Shown here in pieces: positions 20,467-28,717 of a DNA stretch of 43,021 nucleotides. The position numbers and the translations under genes were made by a program. This DNA comes from Chthoniobacterales bacterium. GTDB taxonomy: Bacteria > Verrucomicrobiota > Verrucomicrobiia > Chthoniobacterales > JAATET01. The notes beneath the pieces were generated by a model. It had not been told where the DNA came from. It worked only from the letters and a program-made list of their open reading frames with translations, and did not search any database. Positions within the stretch are counted from its first letter, which is position 1; every line of letters starts with the position of its first letter. The stretch is taken from NCBI GenBank assembly GCA_015655545.1, contig JAATET010000113.1, forward strand, positions 1 through 43,021, written 5' to 3'.

Positions 20467-21444
20467 TTATGATTGCGCGGCGAACAGCTCCGCGACGCTG
20501 GCGCGCACGCCTTCCTCGGGAATATGCGGCCCGATCAGCACCGACACCGAATGATTGAGGCGGCTGTTCGCGCCGATCGGGAGCAGCTGCACGGAACGCT
20601 CCACTTTTTGGAAGACGTGATATTCGCCCGGCGATTCCGTGAGGCGCACGAGGCCTTTCGCGCGGATGACTTCGTCGGGCAACGCGGCGAGAAAGCGCTC
20701 CAGCGAGCTGCGCGTGACGATTTCCGGCAGGTCGATCTGCAGCGATGCGAAATGATGAGCCTCGTGCGAGTGGTCGTGATCGTGATCCTCGTGATGATGG
20801 TGGTCGTGCCCGCAATCGCAGCCCGCGGGATGCGCGACGACATCGCGCGTGGCGAATTTTCCGACGGCGGCGACGATTTCCACAAGCTCGATGGCGAATT
20901 GATCGGGCGTGGCGCGTTGATCGGCGATGCCGTGTTTCTCGAAGGATTTTGCGATCGCGATCGCGCGGGCTTCGTCGATCTCGTCCGTGCGCGAGACGAA
21001 GAGGAAGTTCGCGGTGCGCGCCTGCTCGAGCTCGAGCGAGTTGTGCCAGAATCGCTTCTGCCAGCGCTTGCCGTCGATGACGGAGAGCTGGATCGGCAGC
21101 GTGAAGCCGCTCAGCGCGGGCTCCAGCGAGAGCAGCTCGATGAGCTCCTCGGAATCGGTGGTGCCGTTGGTCTCGACGACGAGCACGCGGTTCGGCGCAT
21201 GTTCGAATTTTTCGAGCGAGGCGATCAATTCCTCGCGCGATCCGCAGCAGACGCAGCTTCCGCTGATCGGCACGACGGACTCGGCAAGATCCTCGAGCAG
21301 CGCCGCGTCGACTTTGGCGTTCTGGTAATCGTTGATGACGACGTGCGGATCGAGGCCGTTCGATTGAAGCGCAGGCAGCAGCTTGCGCAGGTAGGTGGTT
21401 TTCCCCGAGCCGAGGAAGCCCACGAGCAGGACGAGTGGTGTCAT
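20467..21444 (-). CDS. COG0523 (CobW/ZagA-like) metal-handling GTPase
   Basis: 325 residues. Walker A GFLGSGKTTYLRKLL, the metal-binding CxCC motif in SGSCVCCGSREEL, and a G4-like SRTDEID. An internal His/Asp-rich stretch (HDHHHHEDHDHDHSHEAHH, residues ~213-231) and CDCGHD just before it should bind Zn. A CobW C-terminal domain follows. Such GTPases act as zinc metallochaperones under deficiency. Its position between a Zur-type regulator and a permease supports zinc rather than cobalt. Confidence 0.93.
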   Translation of the reverse strand: MTPLVLLVGFLGSGKTTYLRKLLPALQSNGLDPHVVINDYQNAKVDAALLEDLAESVVPISGSCVCCGSREELIASLEKFEHAPNRVLVVETNGTTDSEELIELLSLEPALSGFTLPIQLSVIDGKRWQKRFWHNSLELEQARTANFLFVSRTDEIDEARAIAIAKSFEKHGIADQRATPDQFAIELVEIVAAVGKFATRDVVAHPAGCDCGHDHHHHEDHDHDHSHEAHHFASLQIDLPEIVTRSSLERFLAALPDEVIRAKGLVRLTESPGEYHVFQKVERSVQLLPIGANSRLNHSVSVLIGPHIPEEGVRASVAELFAAQS

Positions 21445-21538
21445 GAAAATGAAATGAAAAATTTAGGATGAATGTGCGCGGCAAATCGGCCGCGAGGCGC
21501 TGAAAGGAATCCGCGGGTGCGGATGGGTGCGGGAAATC

Positions 21539-21856
21539 CTAACCGACGGGCGGAGCGCGCCCGCCGGGGGAGGCGTGGGCAAATGCGGGCAGCGGCTGCG
21601 CCGGCGGGGATGCGTCGCGGATTTCGAGAACGACAAGCGGACGTTCGATCTGCACGCACTGGATGTCCGGGCGGTCGAGCTGGCCGTCGATCATCGCCGT
21701 GACGGCGCAGTGATGATCCGATTCGTCCGCGTCGCCGTGCAGCCAGTGGTGCAGGGCGGGGGACATCGCCATGGCGATGACGAGGAGATGAGCCGCGAGC
21801 AACCCGGTGGCGAGAAACCTGCCGATCAACTGGCGCGCCGGATGCATCACCGCCAT
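21539..21856 (-). CDS. Small His-rich membrane-anchored protein
   Basis: 105 residues. A basic N-terminus is followed by one hydrophobic helix (FLATGLLAAHLLVIAMAMSPA), then LHHWLHGDADESDHHCAVT, a His/Cys/Asp-rich stretch that could bind zinc, and a Pro/Ala tail. No family assigned. It lies between zur and the COG0523 gene on the same strand; a role in periplasmic zinc binding is plausible but inferred. Confidence 0.65.
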   Translation of the reverse strand: MAVMHPARQLIGRFLATGLLAAHLLVIAMAMSPALHHWLHGDADESDHHCAVTAMIDGQLDRPDIQCVQIERPLVVLEIRDASPPAQPLPAFAHASPGGRAPPVG

Positions 21857-21889
21857 CGCTCGATCAACCGGAGGGATTTGTCAACCCGA

Positions 21890-22342
21890 TCAATTCGCGA
21901 CGCACGTGGGGCAGACGCCGAAAAAGTCGAGCTGGTGGTAGATCTCGCGGTAGCGCGTGGAGGAGCGGACGTCCTTTTCCAGCTCGTGCACGGGGCAGTC
22001 GATGTCGAGGTTCTCGATCTTGCCGCATTCCGTGCAGATGATGTGCTCATGGTGCTCGCCGGGAAGGCTGAGCATGAAATAGTAGGAGCGGCCCGGAGAG
22101 CCCAGCCGGCGGACGAGGCCGATTTCCTCGAGCTTCACGAGGATGCGGAAGACCGACGACGGATTGCACGAGTCCTGCAGCTCCGGCTCCTTCGCAAGGT
22201 TCGACCAGCCGATCGGATGCTCCTTCTTGAAGAGCACGCGCAGGATTTGCTGGAGCGCATGCGTGCGGCGCATGCCCTTCCTGCGGCAAAAATCGAGCGC
22301 CCATACGAGCTTCTCGCCAATGGATTTTTGCTTTGCGGTCAC
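21890..22342 (-). CDS. zur: Fur-family regulator, probably Zur
   Basis: 150 residues. An N-terminal winged HTH (SVFRILVKLEEIGLVRRL), then the metal site HHEHIICTECGKIENLD and a C-terminal CPTC, giving a four-Cys structural zinc site as in Fur/Zur. It is divergent from znuA and heads the minus-strand cluster with the COG0523 GTPase; this context is why Zur is preferred over Fur or PerR. It is expected to repress both arms when zinc is sufficient. Confidence 0.87.
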   Translation of the reverse strand: MTAKQKSIGEKLVWALDFCRRKGMRRTHALQQILRVLFKKEHPIGWSNLAKEPELQDSCNPSSVFRILVKLEEIGLVRRLGSPGRSYYFMLSLPGEHHEHIICTECGKIENLDIDCPVHELEKDVRSSTRYREIYHQLDFFGVCPTCVAN

Positions 22343-22409
22343 GCCGACAAAATACGGAGTGATTCCAAATCTTCAACACAAAGCCGGTTTCTGTGGGGAT
22401 CGACTTGTT

Positions 22410-22426
22410 TGTAAGATTCACTTGCA
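22410..22426. promoter_or_regulatory. Candidate Zur operator between zur and znuA
   Basis: TGTAAG-ATTCA-CTTGCA is an imperfect dyad (one mismatch) followed by TAAAGG, 32 nt before the znuA ATG. It overlaps a possible promoter (TTGTTT ... CATAAA). It is the only dyad of this type in the divergent gap; recognition by Zur is inferred. Confidence 0.45.
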
Positions 22427-22458
22427 TAAAGGATTTTTGTGAGCTACCTCGTCGAGCA

Positions 22459-23334
22459 ATGAAGAAAATATCCATCCTCTCGCTGGTTGTCGCCATGACG
22501 CTGGCTCGCGCATTTGCGGCGGAGCCGGTGAAGGTCGTATCGTTTTCCACCATTCTCACGGAGATCGCATCCAATGTGGGCGGCGACGCGGTGAAGGTCG
22601 TGGGCCTCGTGAAGCCGGGAATGGATCCGCACGAATACGAGCCGACGCCCGGCGATCTCAAGCTGATGGGCGGCGCGCAGCTGATTCTCGCCTCGGGGAA
22701 AAACATCGAGCATTACCTCCCGAAGCTCCAGTCGAGCGTGGATGCGTCGGCGATGATCGTGAAAGTCGGCGACCGCTTTCCCTCGCTGACGATGACGGAG
22801 GAGAACGCCGGGCGGATCGAGGACCCGCATTGGTGGCACAGCGTGGCGAATGTCGAGAAAGCCACGAAAGTCATCCGCGACGCGCTGATTCAGATCGATC
22901 CCGCCGCGAAACCGGCGTTCGAGAAAAATGCCGCCGCGTATCTGGCGAAGCTCGCCGCGCTCGACGCATGGGTGAAGCAGAAGGTCGCCGAGCTGCCCCG
23001 CGACAAGCGCGAGCTCGTCACCTCGCACGACGCGTTCCAGTATTTCGCGAAGCAATACGGCTTTCGGATTTACGCCATCGAGGGCGTCAGCACCGAGCAG
23101 GAGGCGTCCGCGAAGCAGGTTGACGAATTGATCGCCACGATCAAGAAGGAGGGCGTGAAGGCGATCTTTCTCGAGGACACGCTCAATCCCAAGGTGAGCA
23201 CCGAGATCACGCGTGAAACCGGCGCGAAGATTGGCGGCACTTTATACGCCGACGGCCTCGGCGACGGCGAGGGATCCACTTATGAAGGCATGATGAAGCA
23301 CAACGTGAGCACGATCGTGGGGGCGCTGAAATAG
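22459..23334 (+). CDS. znuA: Zinc (or manganese) ABC transporter substrate-binding protein
   Basis: 291 residues. Signal peptide MKKISILSLVVAMTLARAFA, then a cluster A-I solute-binding fold. Candidate metal ligands are His in GMDPHEYEP, His in PHWWHSVAN, His in TSHDAFQYFAKQYGF, and Asp/Glu in FLEDTLNP. There is no His-rich loop, so it resembles Mn/Zn proteins such as PsaA or TroA as well as ZnuA; the Zur context favours zinc. An earlier in-frame start at 22393 would bury the signal peptide and is rejected. It begins the operon 22459-25420. Confidence 0.9.
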   Translation: MKKISILSLVVAMTLARAFAAEPVKVVSFSTILTEIASNVGGDAVKVVGLVKPGMDPHEYEPTPGDLKLMGGAQLILASGKNIEHYLPKLQSSVDASAMIVKVGDRFPSLTMTEENAGRIEDPHWWHSVANVEKATKVIRDALIQIDPAAKPAFEKNAAAYLAKLAALDAWVKQKVAELPRDKRELVTSHDAFQYFAKQYGFRIYAIEGVSTEQEASAKQVDELIATIKKEGVKAIFLEDTLNPKVSTEITRETGAKIGGTLYADGLGDGEGSTYEGMMKHNVSTIVGALK

Positions 23335-23336
23335 GC

Positions 23337-23747
23337 ATGCTCGGGTCGCCGCTGCTTCGCGCCGCCGTCGCGGTGGCCGTGCTGCTTCTGCTGCTCGTGC
23401 CGCTGCGGTCGTTCACCGCGCCGCGCGCGGAACGCGTGATGGCGGCGACTCCGGCGGCCCGGGTCGCCCGCGCGCATCTCGAGATCGTCTCCACGAAAAG
23501 GCCGTTCACGTTCTCCGTCTCTCATCTTGGAAAAGTGGTGTGGCAGGGGACGACGCCCGACGCGGCCGTGGCGAAGGACGTGCGGCTGCCGATTCCCAAG
23601 GAGGGCATCGATCTTTCGCTCGAGATCGGCTGGCAGGACGACGGGACCGCGGCCGCGAAATTGATTCTCACGCACGACGACAGCGATCCCGTGGAGCGCA
23701 CGATCTGGGGCGAAGGCAGCGCCTCCGACGTGTTGACGTTTCCCTAA
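23337..23747 (+). CDS. Unassigned membrane-anchored protein in the znu operon
   Basis: 136 residues: one N-terminal membrane helix (LLRAAVAVAVLLLLLVPLRSF), then a beta-rich domain with FTFSVSHLGKVVWQGTTPD and IDLSLEIGWQDDGTAAAKLIL. No family recognised. It starts 2 nt after the znuA stop and precedes znuC by 21 nt, so it is co-expressed with the transporter and may be an accessory periplasmic subunit. Confidence 0.7.
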   Translation: MLGSPLLRAAVAVAVLLLLLVPLRSFTAPRAERVMAATPAARVARAHLEIVSTKRPFTFSVSHLGKVVWQGTTPDAAVAKDVRLPIPKEGIDLSLEIGWQDDGTAAAKLILTHDDSDPVERTIWGEGSASDVLTFP

Positions 23748-23768
23748 CGTGATCACGTTTCCCTAACC

Positions 23769-24512
23769 ATGTCCTCGCACCGCCTGGAAATCCGCGACCT
23801 CACGGTCTCCTACCACCGCATTCCCGCGGTGCATCATGTCAATCTCGAGCTGCGCTGTGGAAATTGCATCGCGCTGCTCGGGCCGAATGGCGCGGGAAAA
23901 ACCTCGTTCTTCAAGGCGCTGGTCGGCCTTGTGAAACCCGAAACCGGCTCCGTGAGCCTGGGCGGGCACGGGCGCCTGCACCACGACATCGTCTACCTGC
24001 CGCAGCGCGAAAATGTGGACTGGGATTTTCCCGTGACGGTGCGCGGCCTGGCGCAAATGGGCCGCTACACGCGCCTCGGCTGGTGGCGGCGGTTCGGGGC
24101 GAAGGACCACGAGGCCGTGGACCGCGCGCTGGCCACGATGGAGCTCTCGGGCCTCGCGCACCGGCAGATCAGCGCGCTCTCCGGCGGCCAGCAGCAGCGG
24201 GCTTTCCTTGCGCGAGCGCTCGCGCAGGAGGCGCACGTGATGCTGCTCGACGAGCCGTTCACCGGGCTCGACCGGCCCGCGCAGGCCCTGCTCGCGCATG
24301 CGATGCAGCGCATCGTCGACGCGGGCAATCTCGTGATCGCCTCGCATCACGATCTCAAGACGGTGCCGGAACTTTTTCAGCAGGTGATTTTTCTCAATGG
24401 CGAGTTGATCGCCTTTGGCGACACGGCGGCCACGTTCACCGAGGCGAACATCGACAAAGCCTACGGCACGCAGGCCTTTGCCGGCGCGCACCGCCACCAT
24501 CATCACGCATGA
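23769..24512 (+). CDS. znuC: Zinc ABC transporter ATPase
   Basis: 247 residues. Walker A GPNGAGKTSFFKALVG, Q-loop YLPQRENVDWDFPV (the latter is typical of Mn/Zn transporters), signature LSGGQQQRAFLARAL, Walker B VMLLDEPFTGLD, and a switch His in ASHHDLKTV. The C-terminus ends with HRHHHHA, a natural His tail that may bind zinc. The stop overlaps the start of the permease gene by 4 nt. Confidence 0.93.
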   Translation: MSSHRLEIRDLTVSYHRIPAVHHVNLELRCGNCIALLGPNGAGKTSFFKALVGLVKPETGSVSLGGHGRLHHDIVYLPQRENVDWDFPVTVRGLAQMGRYTRLGWWRRFGAKDHEAVDRALATMELSGLAHRQISALSGGQQQRAFLARALAQEAHVMLLDEPFTGLDRPAQALLAHAMQRIVDAGNLVIASHHDLKTVPELFQQVIFLNGELIAFGDTAATFTEANIDKAYGTQAFAGAHRHHHHA

Positions 24513-25420
24513 GCGATTTCATGGGCTGGCTGTCGGAGCCTTTCCGGCACGAATTCATGCAGCGGGCGCTCTTCGGCTGCGCGCTGATCGGCTTCACCAA
24601 CGGCTGCCTGAGCACCTTCATCGTGCTGCGCCGGCTCGCGCTCATGGCCGACGCGCTCGCGCACTCGCTGCTGCCCGGGCTGGCGGTGGCGATCCTGCTT
24701 TTCGGCCTTGCGCCGGCGGGGCTTTTCGCCGGCGCGCTGGTCGCCGCGCTGATCGTGGCCGGCGGCACGCAGTTGATCTCCCACAGCTCGCGTATCAAGG
24801 AGGACACTTCGCTCGGCCTGCTTTTTGCATGCGCGTTTTCGCTGGGCCTCGTGCTGCTGAGCCTCTCGCCGGTGCACGTGGAAATTCAGCACTATCTCTT
24901 CGGCAATATTCTCGGGCTCGCGAACGGCGACCTCTGGATCATCTACGCGATCAGCCTCGTGGTGCTGCCCTTGCTGATCGCGCTGGAGCGGCCGTTGTTC
25001 CTGATGATGTTCGAGCCGTCCATCGCGGCGAGCCAGGGCATCCGCATCGGCGCGCTGAATTACCTGCTCATCGGCGCGCTCGTGCTGTCGATGATCTCGT
25101 CCCTCCAGGCGGTGGGCGTGATCCTTGCGCTGGGAATGCTCATCGCGCCGGCGGCGACGATCTATCTTTTTTCGGATTCGTTCACGACGCTGTTCTGGGG
25201 CGGGGGATTGCTGGGAATGCTGTCCTCGTGCCTCGGGCTCGTCGTTTCCTATTGGCTCAATCTTCCGTCGGGCGCCTGCATCGTGCTGCTGATGGGCGCC
25301 ATTTTTCTCGCCGCGCTGCTCTTCAGCCCCCGATACGGCGTGCTCGCGCGTTTCTTTCGAAAGCGCCACATGCACGATCAATCGCTCGCCCGCTGGCAAG
25401 GCGATGCCGCGGAGCGTTAA
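24509..25420 (+). CDS. znuB: Zinc ABC transporter permease
   Basis: 303 residues with eight or nine membrane helices. It starts MSDFMGWLSEPFRHEFMQRALFGCALIGFTNGCLSTFIVLRRLALMADALAHSLLPGLA, the conserved cytoplasmic coupling region of ABC-3 (ZnuB/MntB/TroC) permeases, and has VGVILALGMLIAPAATIYLFS. It is the last gene of the operon. No obvious terminator follows. Confidence 0.92.
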   Translation: MSDFMGWLSEPFRHEFMQRALFGCALIGFTNGCLSTFIVLRRLALMADALAHSLLPGLAVAILLFGLAPAGLFAGALVAALIVAGGTQLISHSSRIKEDTSLGLLFACAFSLGLVLLSLSPVHVEIQHYLFGNILGLANGDLWIIYAISLVVLPLLIALERPLFLMMFEPSIAASQGIRIGALNYLLIGALVLSMISSLQAVGVILALGMLIAPAATIYLFSDSFTTLFWGGGLLGMLSSCLGLVVSYWLNLPSGACIVLLMGAIFLAALLFSPRYGVLARFFRKRHMHDQSLARWQGDAAER

Positions 25421-25481
25421 AGTCGTCCCGCATCCACGCTGTGGGCTTGTTTCGTGAAGGGTTCCGTATTACCATGGTCGG

Positions 25482-26594
25482 ATGTATCTGTCCCGAAAAG
25501 GGCCGTCCGGTCGCTGGCTGGCGGCTGTGCTCTGCCTGCTGGGCACGATGGCGCGGGCGGATGATTCCGTGACGATTGATTTTCCGGTGAGCGGCGAGAA
25601 ATTGACTGCCGAGGGGCTGTCGGCGCCGCCGAGGCAAGTCGCGACGCCGGACGGTTTGGGCTATGCCGACGTGTTGTTGCGTCCGGTGCGAAGGAGCAAC
25701 CATGTCTTTCTGACTTTTGTTTTTGAAGAGGATGGCGGGAAAGGGCCGGCTGTTTTCTGGTCCGGCGATGTGAGCGGAAAACAGGTGACGCTCACCGGGA
25801 ATCTCGCGGAGGGTGTCGTCGGGCTGAATCGCCGCACCATCGAGCTGCCGGATGAAATCGCCCGGGAAGCCGGGCATCTCTACATCATGGGCCGGCAGGA
25901 TCGCCTGCTGCGGCTGCGCATCGATTGGTGCGAGCCGTCGCAATCCTTCGTCGCGGCGGATCAGGAGCGGCCCGAGCTCGTGATGGGCGGTGCCATGAAG
26001 CTCGACCGCGATCTCACCGGCCAGGCGCCGATGACCCCGCCGGATGCGTGGTTCGGGCGCGTGCTCGATGCGGCATTGCAGGATGGCGTCGCGGATATTT
26101 CGCAGAATACCGAACTCGTCGTGCCGCTCAAAGGCACCGTGGGCGAGGCGCGGCTGCGGGCGAAATTCCTCGGCCTGCCGCTCGGAAAGGCCGTGCGCGT
26201 CTGGATCAATGGCAAGCTCGCGGGCCGCATCCAGCCATTGCTGCCGAGCCTCACCGATCCCGGATATGTGCGTCGCGGCGGGAAGCGCGCCACTTACGCG
26301 GGCTGGCGCGAGGGTGCGCTGTTTATCGAGCCCGGAGCGCTCAAAAACGGCGACAATTCCATCCTCTTCGAAGCTGCGGGCAAGGGCGTCTATCTCAGCG
26401 GCGCCGCCATGGAAATCCAATCTTCGTCCGCCGCCACCGAGGCCGCGAAAACCGATGGTCCGCCCGAGTCCGCGGAGGTCGCGCCGTCCCGCCCGCCCGA
26501 CGCGAAGCTCGAAGCCCCGCCGGCGCCGTCTCCCTCGCCGGAGCCCATTCCGCCTCCTCCTTTGTCGGAGGCTTCCGCCTCGCCGAGGCCGTAG
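25482..26594 (+). CDS. Secreted protein with Pro-rich tail, upstream of the gsp operon
   Basis: 370 residues. Signal peptide ending CLLGTMARA-DD. The bulk (25-310) has beta-rich repeats (LVVPLKGTVGEARLRAKFLGLPLGKAVRVWING) suggesting a carbohydrate-binding or beta-sandwich fold, and a 60-residue tail is Pro/Ser/Ala-rich (EAPPAPSPSPEPIPPPP). I do not recognise a family. It ends 137 nt before gspG and may be a secretion substrate or accessory; this is inference from position. EF-P would aid translation of the polyproline tail. Confidence 0.65.
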   Translation: MYLSRKGPSGRWLAAVLCLLGTMARADDSVTIDFPVSGEKLTAEGLSAPPRQVATPDGLGYADVLLRPVRRSNHVFLTFVFEEDGGKGPAVFWSGDVSGKQVTLTGNLAEGVVGLNRRTIELPDEIAREAGHLYIMGRQDRLLRLRIDWCEPSQSFVAADQERPELVMGGAMKLDRDLTGQAPMTPPDAWFGRVLDAALQDGVADISQNTELVVPLKGTVGEARLRAKFLGLPLGKAVRVWINGKLAGRIQPLLPSLTDPGYVRRGGKRATYAGWREGALFIEPGALKNGDNSILFEAAGKGVYLSGAAMEIQSSSAATEAAKTDGPPESAEVAPSRPPDAKLEAPPAPSPSPEPIPPPPLSEASASPRP

Positions 26595-26730
26595 GCAGCC
26601 CATTCGCCCATCCCGGAGTCACAAGCTATTTACTTCTTTTTCACAACTTTGTGACATCTTCACGCCGCGCTTCCGGCACCGTTTCCTAGGATTCCTTTTT
26701 TCCATCTTTTGCGTTACTAGTTTCTTTCCC

Positions 26731-27165
26731 ATGCACCTCCCTGCTCCTCTCCGCCGCCGCCACGAAGCGGCTTATACGTTGTTCGAAATCATGCTCGTCC
26801 TTGGCATCATCGCCGTGCTGGTCGGCTCCGCCATCTACCTGCTCGGAAATCAGGTCGAGTTCGCCAAGATCCAGCGCGTGGATTCCGATGTGCAGGCGAT
26901 CACGACCGCATTGAAGACCTACGAGATGATGAACTACGCGATGCCCACGACGGAGCAGGGCCTCGCGGCTCTCGTCACGCGACCTACGATCGAGCCCGTG
27001 CCGAAGCGCTGGATGCAATTCATGACCTCGATGCCGATGGATCCATGGAACCAGCTCTACGAATACGCGAATCCGGGCGTCAAAAACCCGAACGGCTTCG
27101 ACCTTTATTCGAAAGGGCAGGATCACCAGGCAGGCACGATTGATGACGTCTGGCCTGGAAAATAG
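26731..27165 (+). CDS. gspG: Type II secretion major pseudopilin
   Basis: 144 residues. A short basic leader (MHLPAPLRRRHEAA), then YTLFEIMLVLGIIAVLVGSAIYLL, the pseudopilin N-terminal helix with Glu at +5. The C-terminal part (PTTEQGLAALVTRP ... WNQLYEYANPG ... GFDLYSKGQD) is the conserved GspG fold with its calcium loop. The residue before the expected cleavage site is Ala rather than Gly. It starts the gsp operon; an upstream in-frame extension reaches into the previous gene and is rejected. Confidence 0.93.
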   Translation: MHLPAPLRRRHEAAYTLFEIMLVLGIIAVLVGSAIYLLGNQVEFAKIQRVDSDVQAITTALKTYEMMNYAMPTTEQGLAALVTRPTIEPVPKRWMQFMTSMPMDPWNQLYEYANPGVKNPNGFDLYSKGQDHQAGTIDDVWPGK

Positions 27166-27631
27166 GGCGGCGGGCCACGGCTTCCGCACCCCGCACGGCT
27201 TCACGTTTCTCGAGTTGATGCTCGTGCTCGCCCTCATCGCCATCATTTTCGTGAGCGCGGTGCCGCTGGTCAGCGCTTCGCTGGGCGAACGCCGCCTCCG
27301 TGCGGACGCCGAGAAAATCTCGGCCATGGTGCGCAGCCAGCGCGCGCGCGCGCAGGACGACGGTCGCCGGCACGTGCTCACGATTCGATCCGCCGGTTTT
27401 TTTGAAAAAGGCAATCCGCCCAAGGAAATCGCCGGCCTGCCGCGCGATGCGATTTTCACCCTCCGCTATCCGGGCGGGAAATGGGAAAAACCCAAGGATC
27501 AGGCATGGGAATTCTCGCCGATCGGCATGGTCACGCCGCTATCCGTGCGCCTGGAGAGTGGAAAAGCCTGGATCGAGCTGGATTTCGACATGCTGACCGG
27601 CCGCGTCGCCGAGGAGCGTTATGCCTTCTAG
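27140..27631 (+). CDS. gspH: Type II secretion minor pseudopilin
   Basis: 163 residues. Leader ending HG, then FTFLELMLVLALIAIIFVSAVPLV with Glu at +5. The variable C-terminal domain (RRHVLTIRSAGFFEKGNPPKEI ... GRVAEERYAF) fits a GspH-like minor pseudopilin. It overlaps gspG by 26 nt; MTSG at 27143 is an equally good start. It overlaps gspI by 11 nt. Confidence 0.8.
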   Translation: MMTSGLENRAAGHGFRTPHGFTFLELMLVLALIAIIFVSAVPLVSASLGERRLRADAEKISAMVRSQRARAQDDGRRHVLTIRSAGFFEKGNPPKEIAGLPRDAIFTLRYPGGKWEKPKDQAWEFSPIGMVTPLSVRLESGKAWIELDFDMLTGRVAEERYAF

Positions 27632-28022
27632 CAAAACGCCACGCGCCGCCCGTCGAGGCGGCTTCACGCTCATCGAGGTCTTGATGGCGGTCGGCATTTT
27701 CGCCTTCGCCGCCATGGGGTTGATGATCGCGCTCGGCAGCACGCTCGATGGCGCGCAGGAGACGCAGCGCGAGGCAAGCGTGCGCGACGGGCTGGCGAAC
27801 CGGCTTGCCAGCCTCTCGGTCGGCCCGCTCCGTCCGTTGAGCAGCGACGACCACGAGGCCGGCGTGAAATACCACATGGAGGTGCAGCGCGAGGAGGTCA
27901 CCAATGCGACGAAAACCATCCTGCGCGGCTTCTGGCGATTGCGAGTGCGCGCCGATTGGGGTCCGCAGAATTCCCCCCAGACGTGGGAAGTCTCCCATCT
28001 CATCTACCGCAACGACGCATGA
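27621..28022 (+). CDS. gspI: Type II secretion minor pseudopilin
   Basis: 133 residues. Leader ARRGG, then FTLIEVLMAVGIFAFAAMGLMIAL with Glu at +5. The C-terminal domain ends WEVSHLIYRND, a plausible GspI length. It overlaps gspJ by 4 nt. The GspI label rests on order and size more than sequence. Confidence 0.78.
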   Translation: MPSSKTPRAARRGGFTLIEVLMAVGIFAFAAMGLMIALGSTLDGAQETQREASVRDGLANRLASLSVGPLRPLSSDDHEAGVKYHMEVQREEVTNATKTILRGFWRLRVRADWGPQNSPQTWEVSHLIYRNDA

Positions 28023-28717
28023 ACCGCCGCCGCCGCGCCTTCACGCTCTTCGAGGTGCTCGTCTCGATCGCGATTTTCATGCTTTTGGCCGGCGGCATCT
28101 TCGCCTCGGTGCGGGCCGCGTTCGTCGCTTCCACCCAGGTCGTGGGCGACCAGCTCGACTCCGAACGGAGCGACGCGTTTCAGCAATTTCTCCGCAAGGT
28201 TTTCCTCAGCCTGCCGTCGGATGCGAAGGTCGAGCTGAAACTCCGGCAACAACCCGGCCGCGGCGATGTCGTCGAGGTGCGGCTGTGGCCGGTGCCCGGA
28301 TTTTTGCAATTCGGCGCGGATTCGAGCGACGGCGCCGTGATCAGTGCGCAGCCGGACGGCGTGGGCGGCTTCCGCATGATGCTCGGTTATTTTCGGGCCG
28401 AGGATTCGCCCGACCAGCGCGACCAGCGTCTCGACCGCGAAGCGACCTGGCTGATGCTTCTGCCGGGCGTCAAGCAAGTCCGCTGGCGTTTCGCGCCGAC
28501 TCGAAATCCAGTCTACTCCGAGACCTGGACCGAGCAGGCCGGGCGGCCCGGCATCGCCGAGCTCACGCTCGAAATGAAAAACGGCGCAAATAATGTTTAT
28601 CAATTCTGGATTCCGCCCTTGCAGCGCCGCACGAGCGGCAGCTCGGAAAGCGGGACGCCGCCGCCGGCCCAGCCACCCGGCGGCAATCCGCCGCCCGCGG
28701 GGGAGGAGACGCCATGA
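28019..28717 (+). CDS. gspJ: Type II secretion minor pseudopilin
   Basis: 232 residues. Leader MNRRRRA, then FTLFEVLVSIAIFMLLAGGIFA, Glu at +5; Ala precedes the cleavage site. The ~170-residue soluble domain is followed by a Gly/Pro/Ser tail (GSSESGTPPPAQPPGGNPPP). This is the larger minor pseudopilin expected before GspK. It overlaps gspK by 4 nt. Confidence 0.8.
   Translation: MNRRRRAFTLFEVLVSIAIFMLLAGGIFASVRAAFVASTQVVGDQLDSERSDAFQQFLRKVFLSLPSDAKVELKLRQQPGRGDVVEVRLWPVPGFLQFGADSSDGAVISAQPDGVGGFRMMLGYFRAEDSPDQRDQRLDREATWLMLLPGVKQVRWRFAPTRNPVYSETWTEQAGRPGIAELTLEMKNGANNVYQFWIPPLQRRTSGSSESGTPPPAQPPGGNPPPAGEETP

Noticed and set aside
19622-21484. 620-residue minus-strand frame over the permease and GTPase genes
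   Set aside because: It is an alternative frame of the same strand with Arg/Ala-rich low-complexity translation and no motifs; the real genes have clear family motifs.
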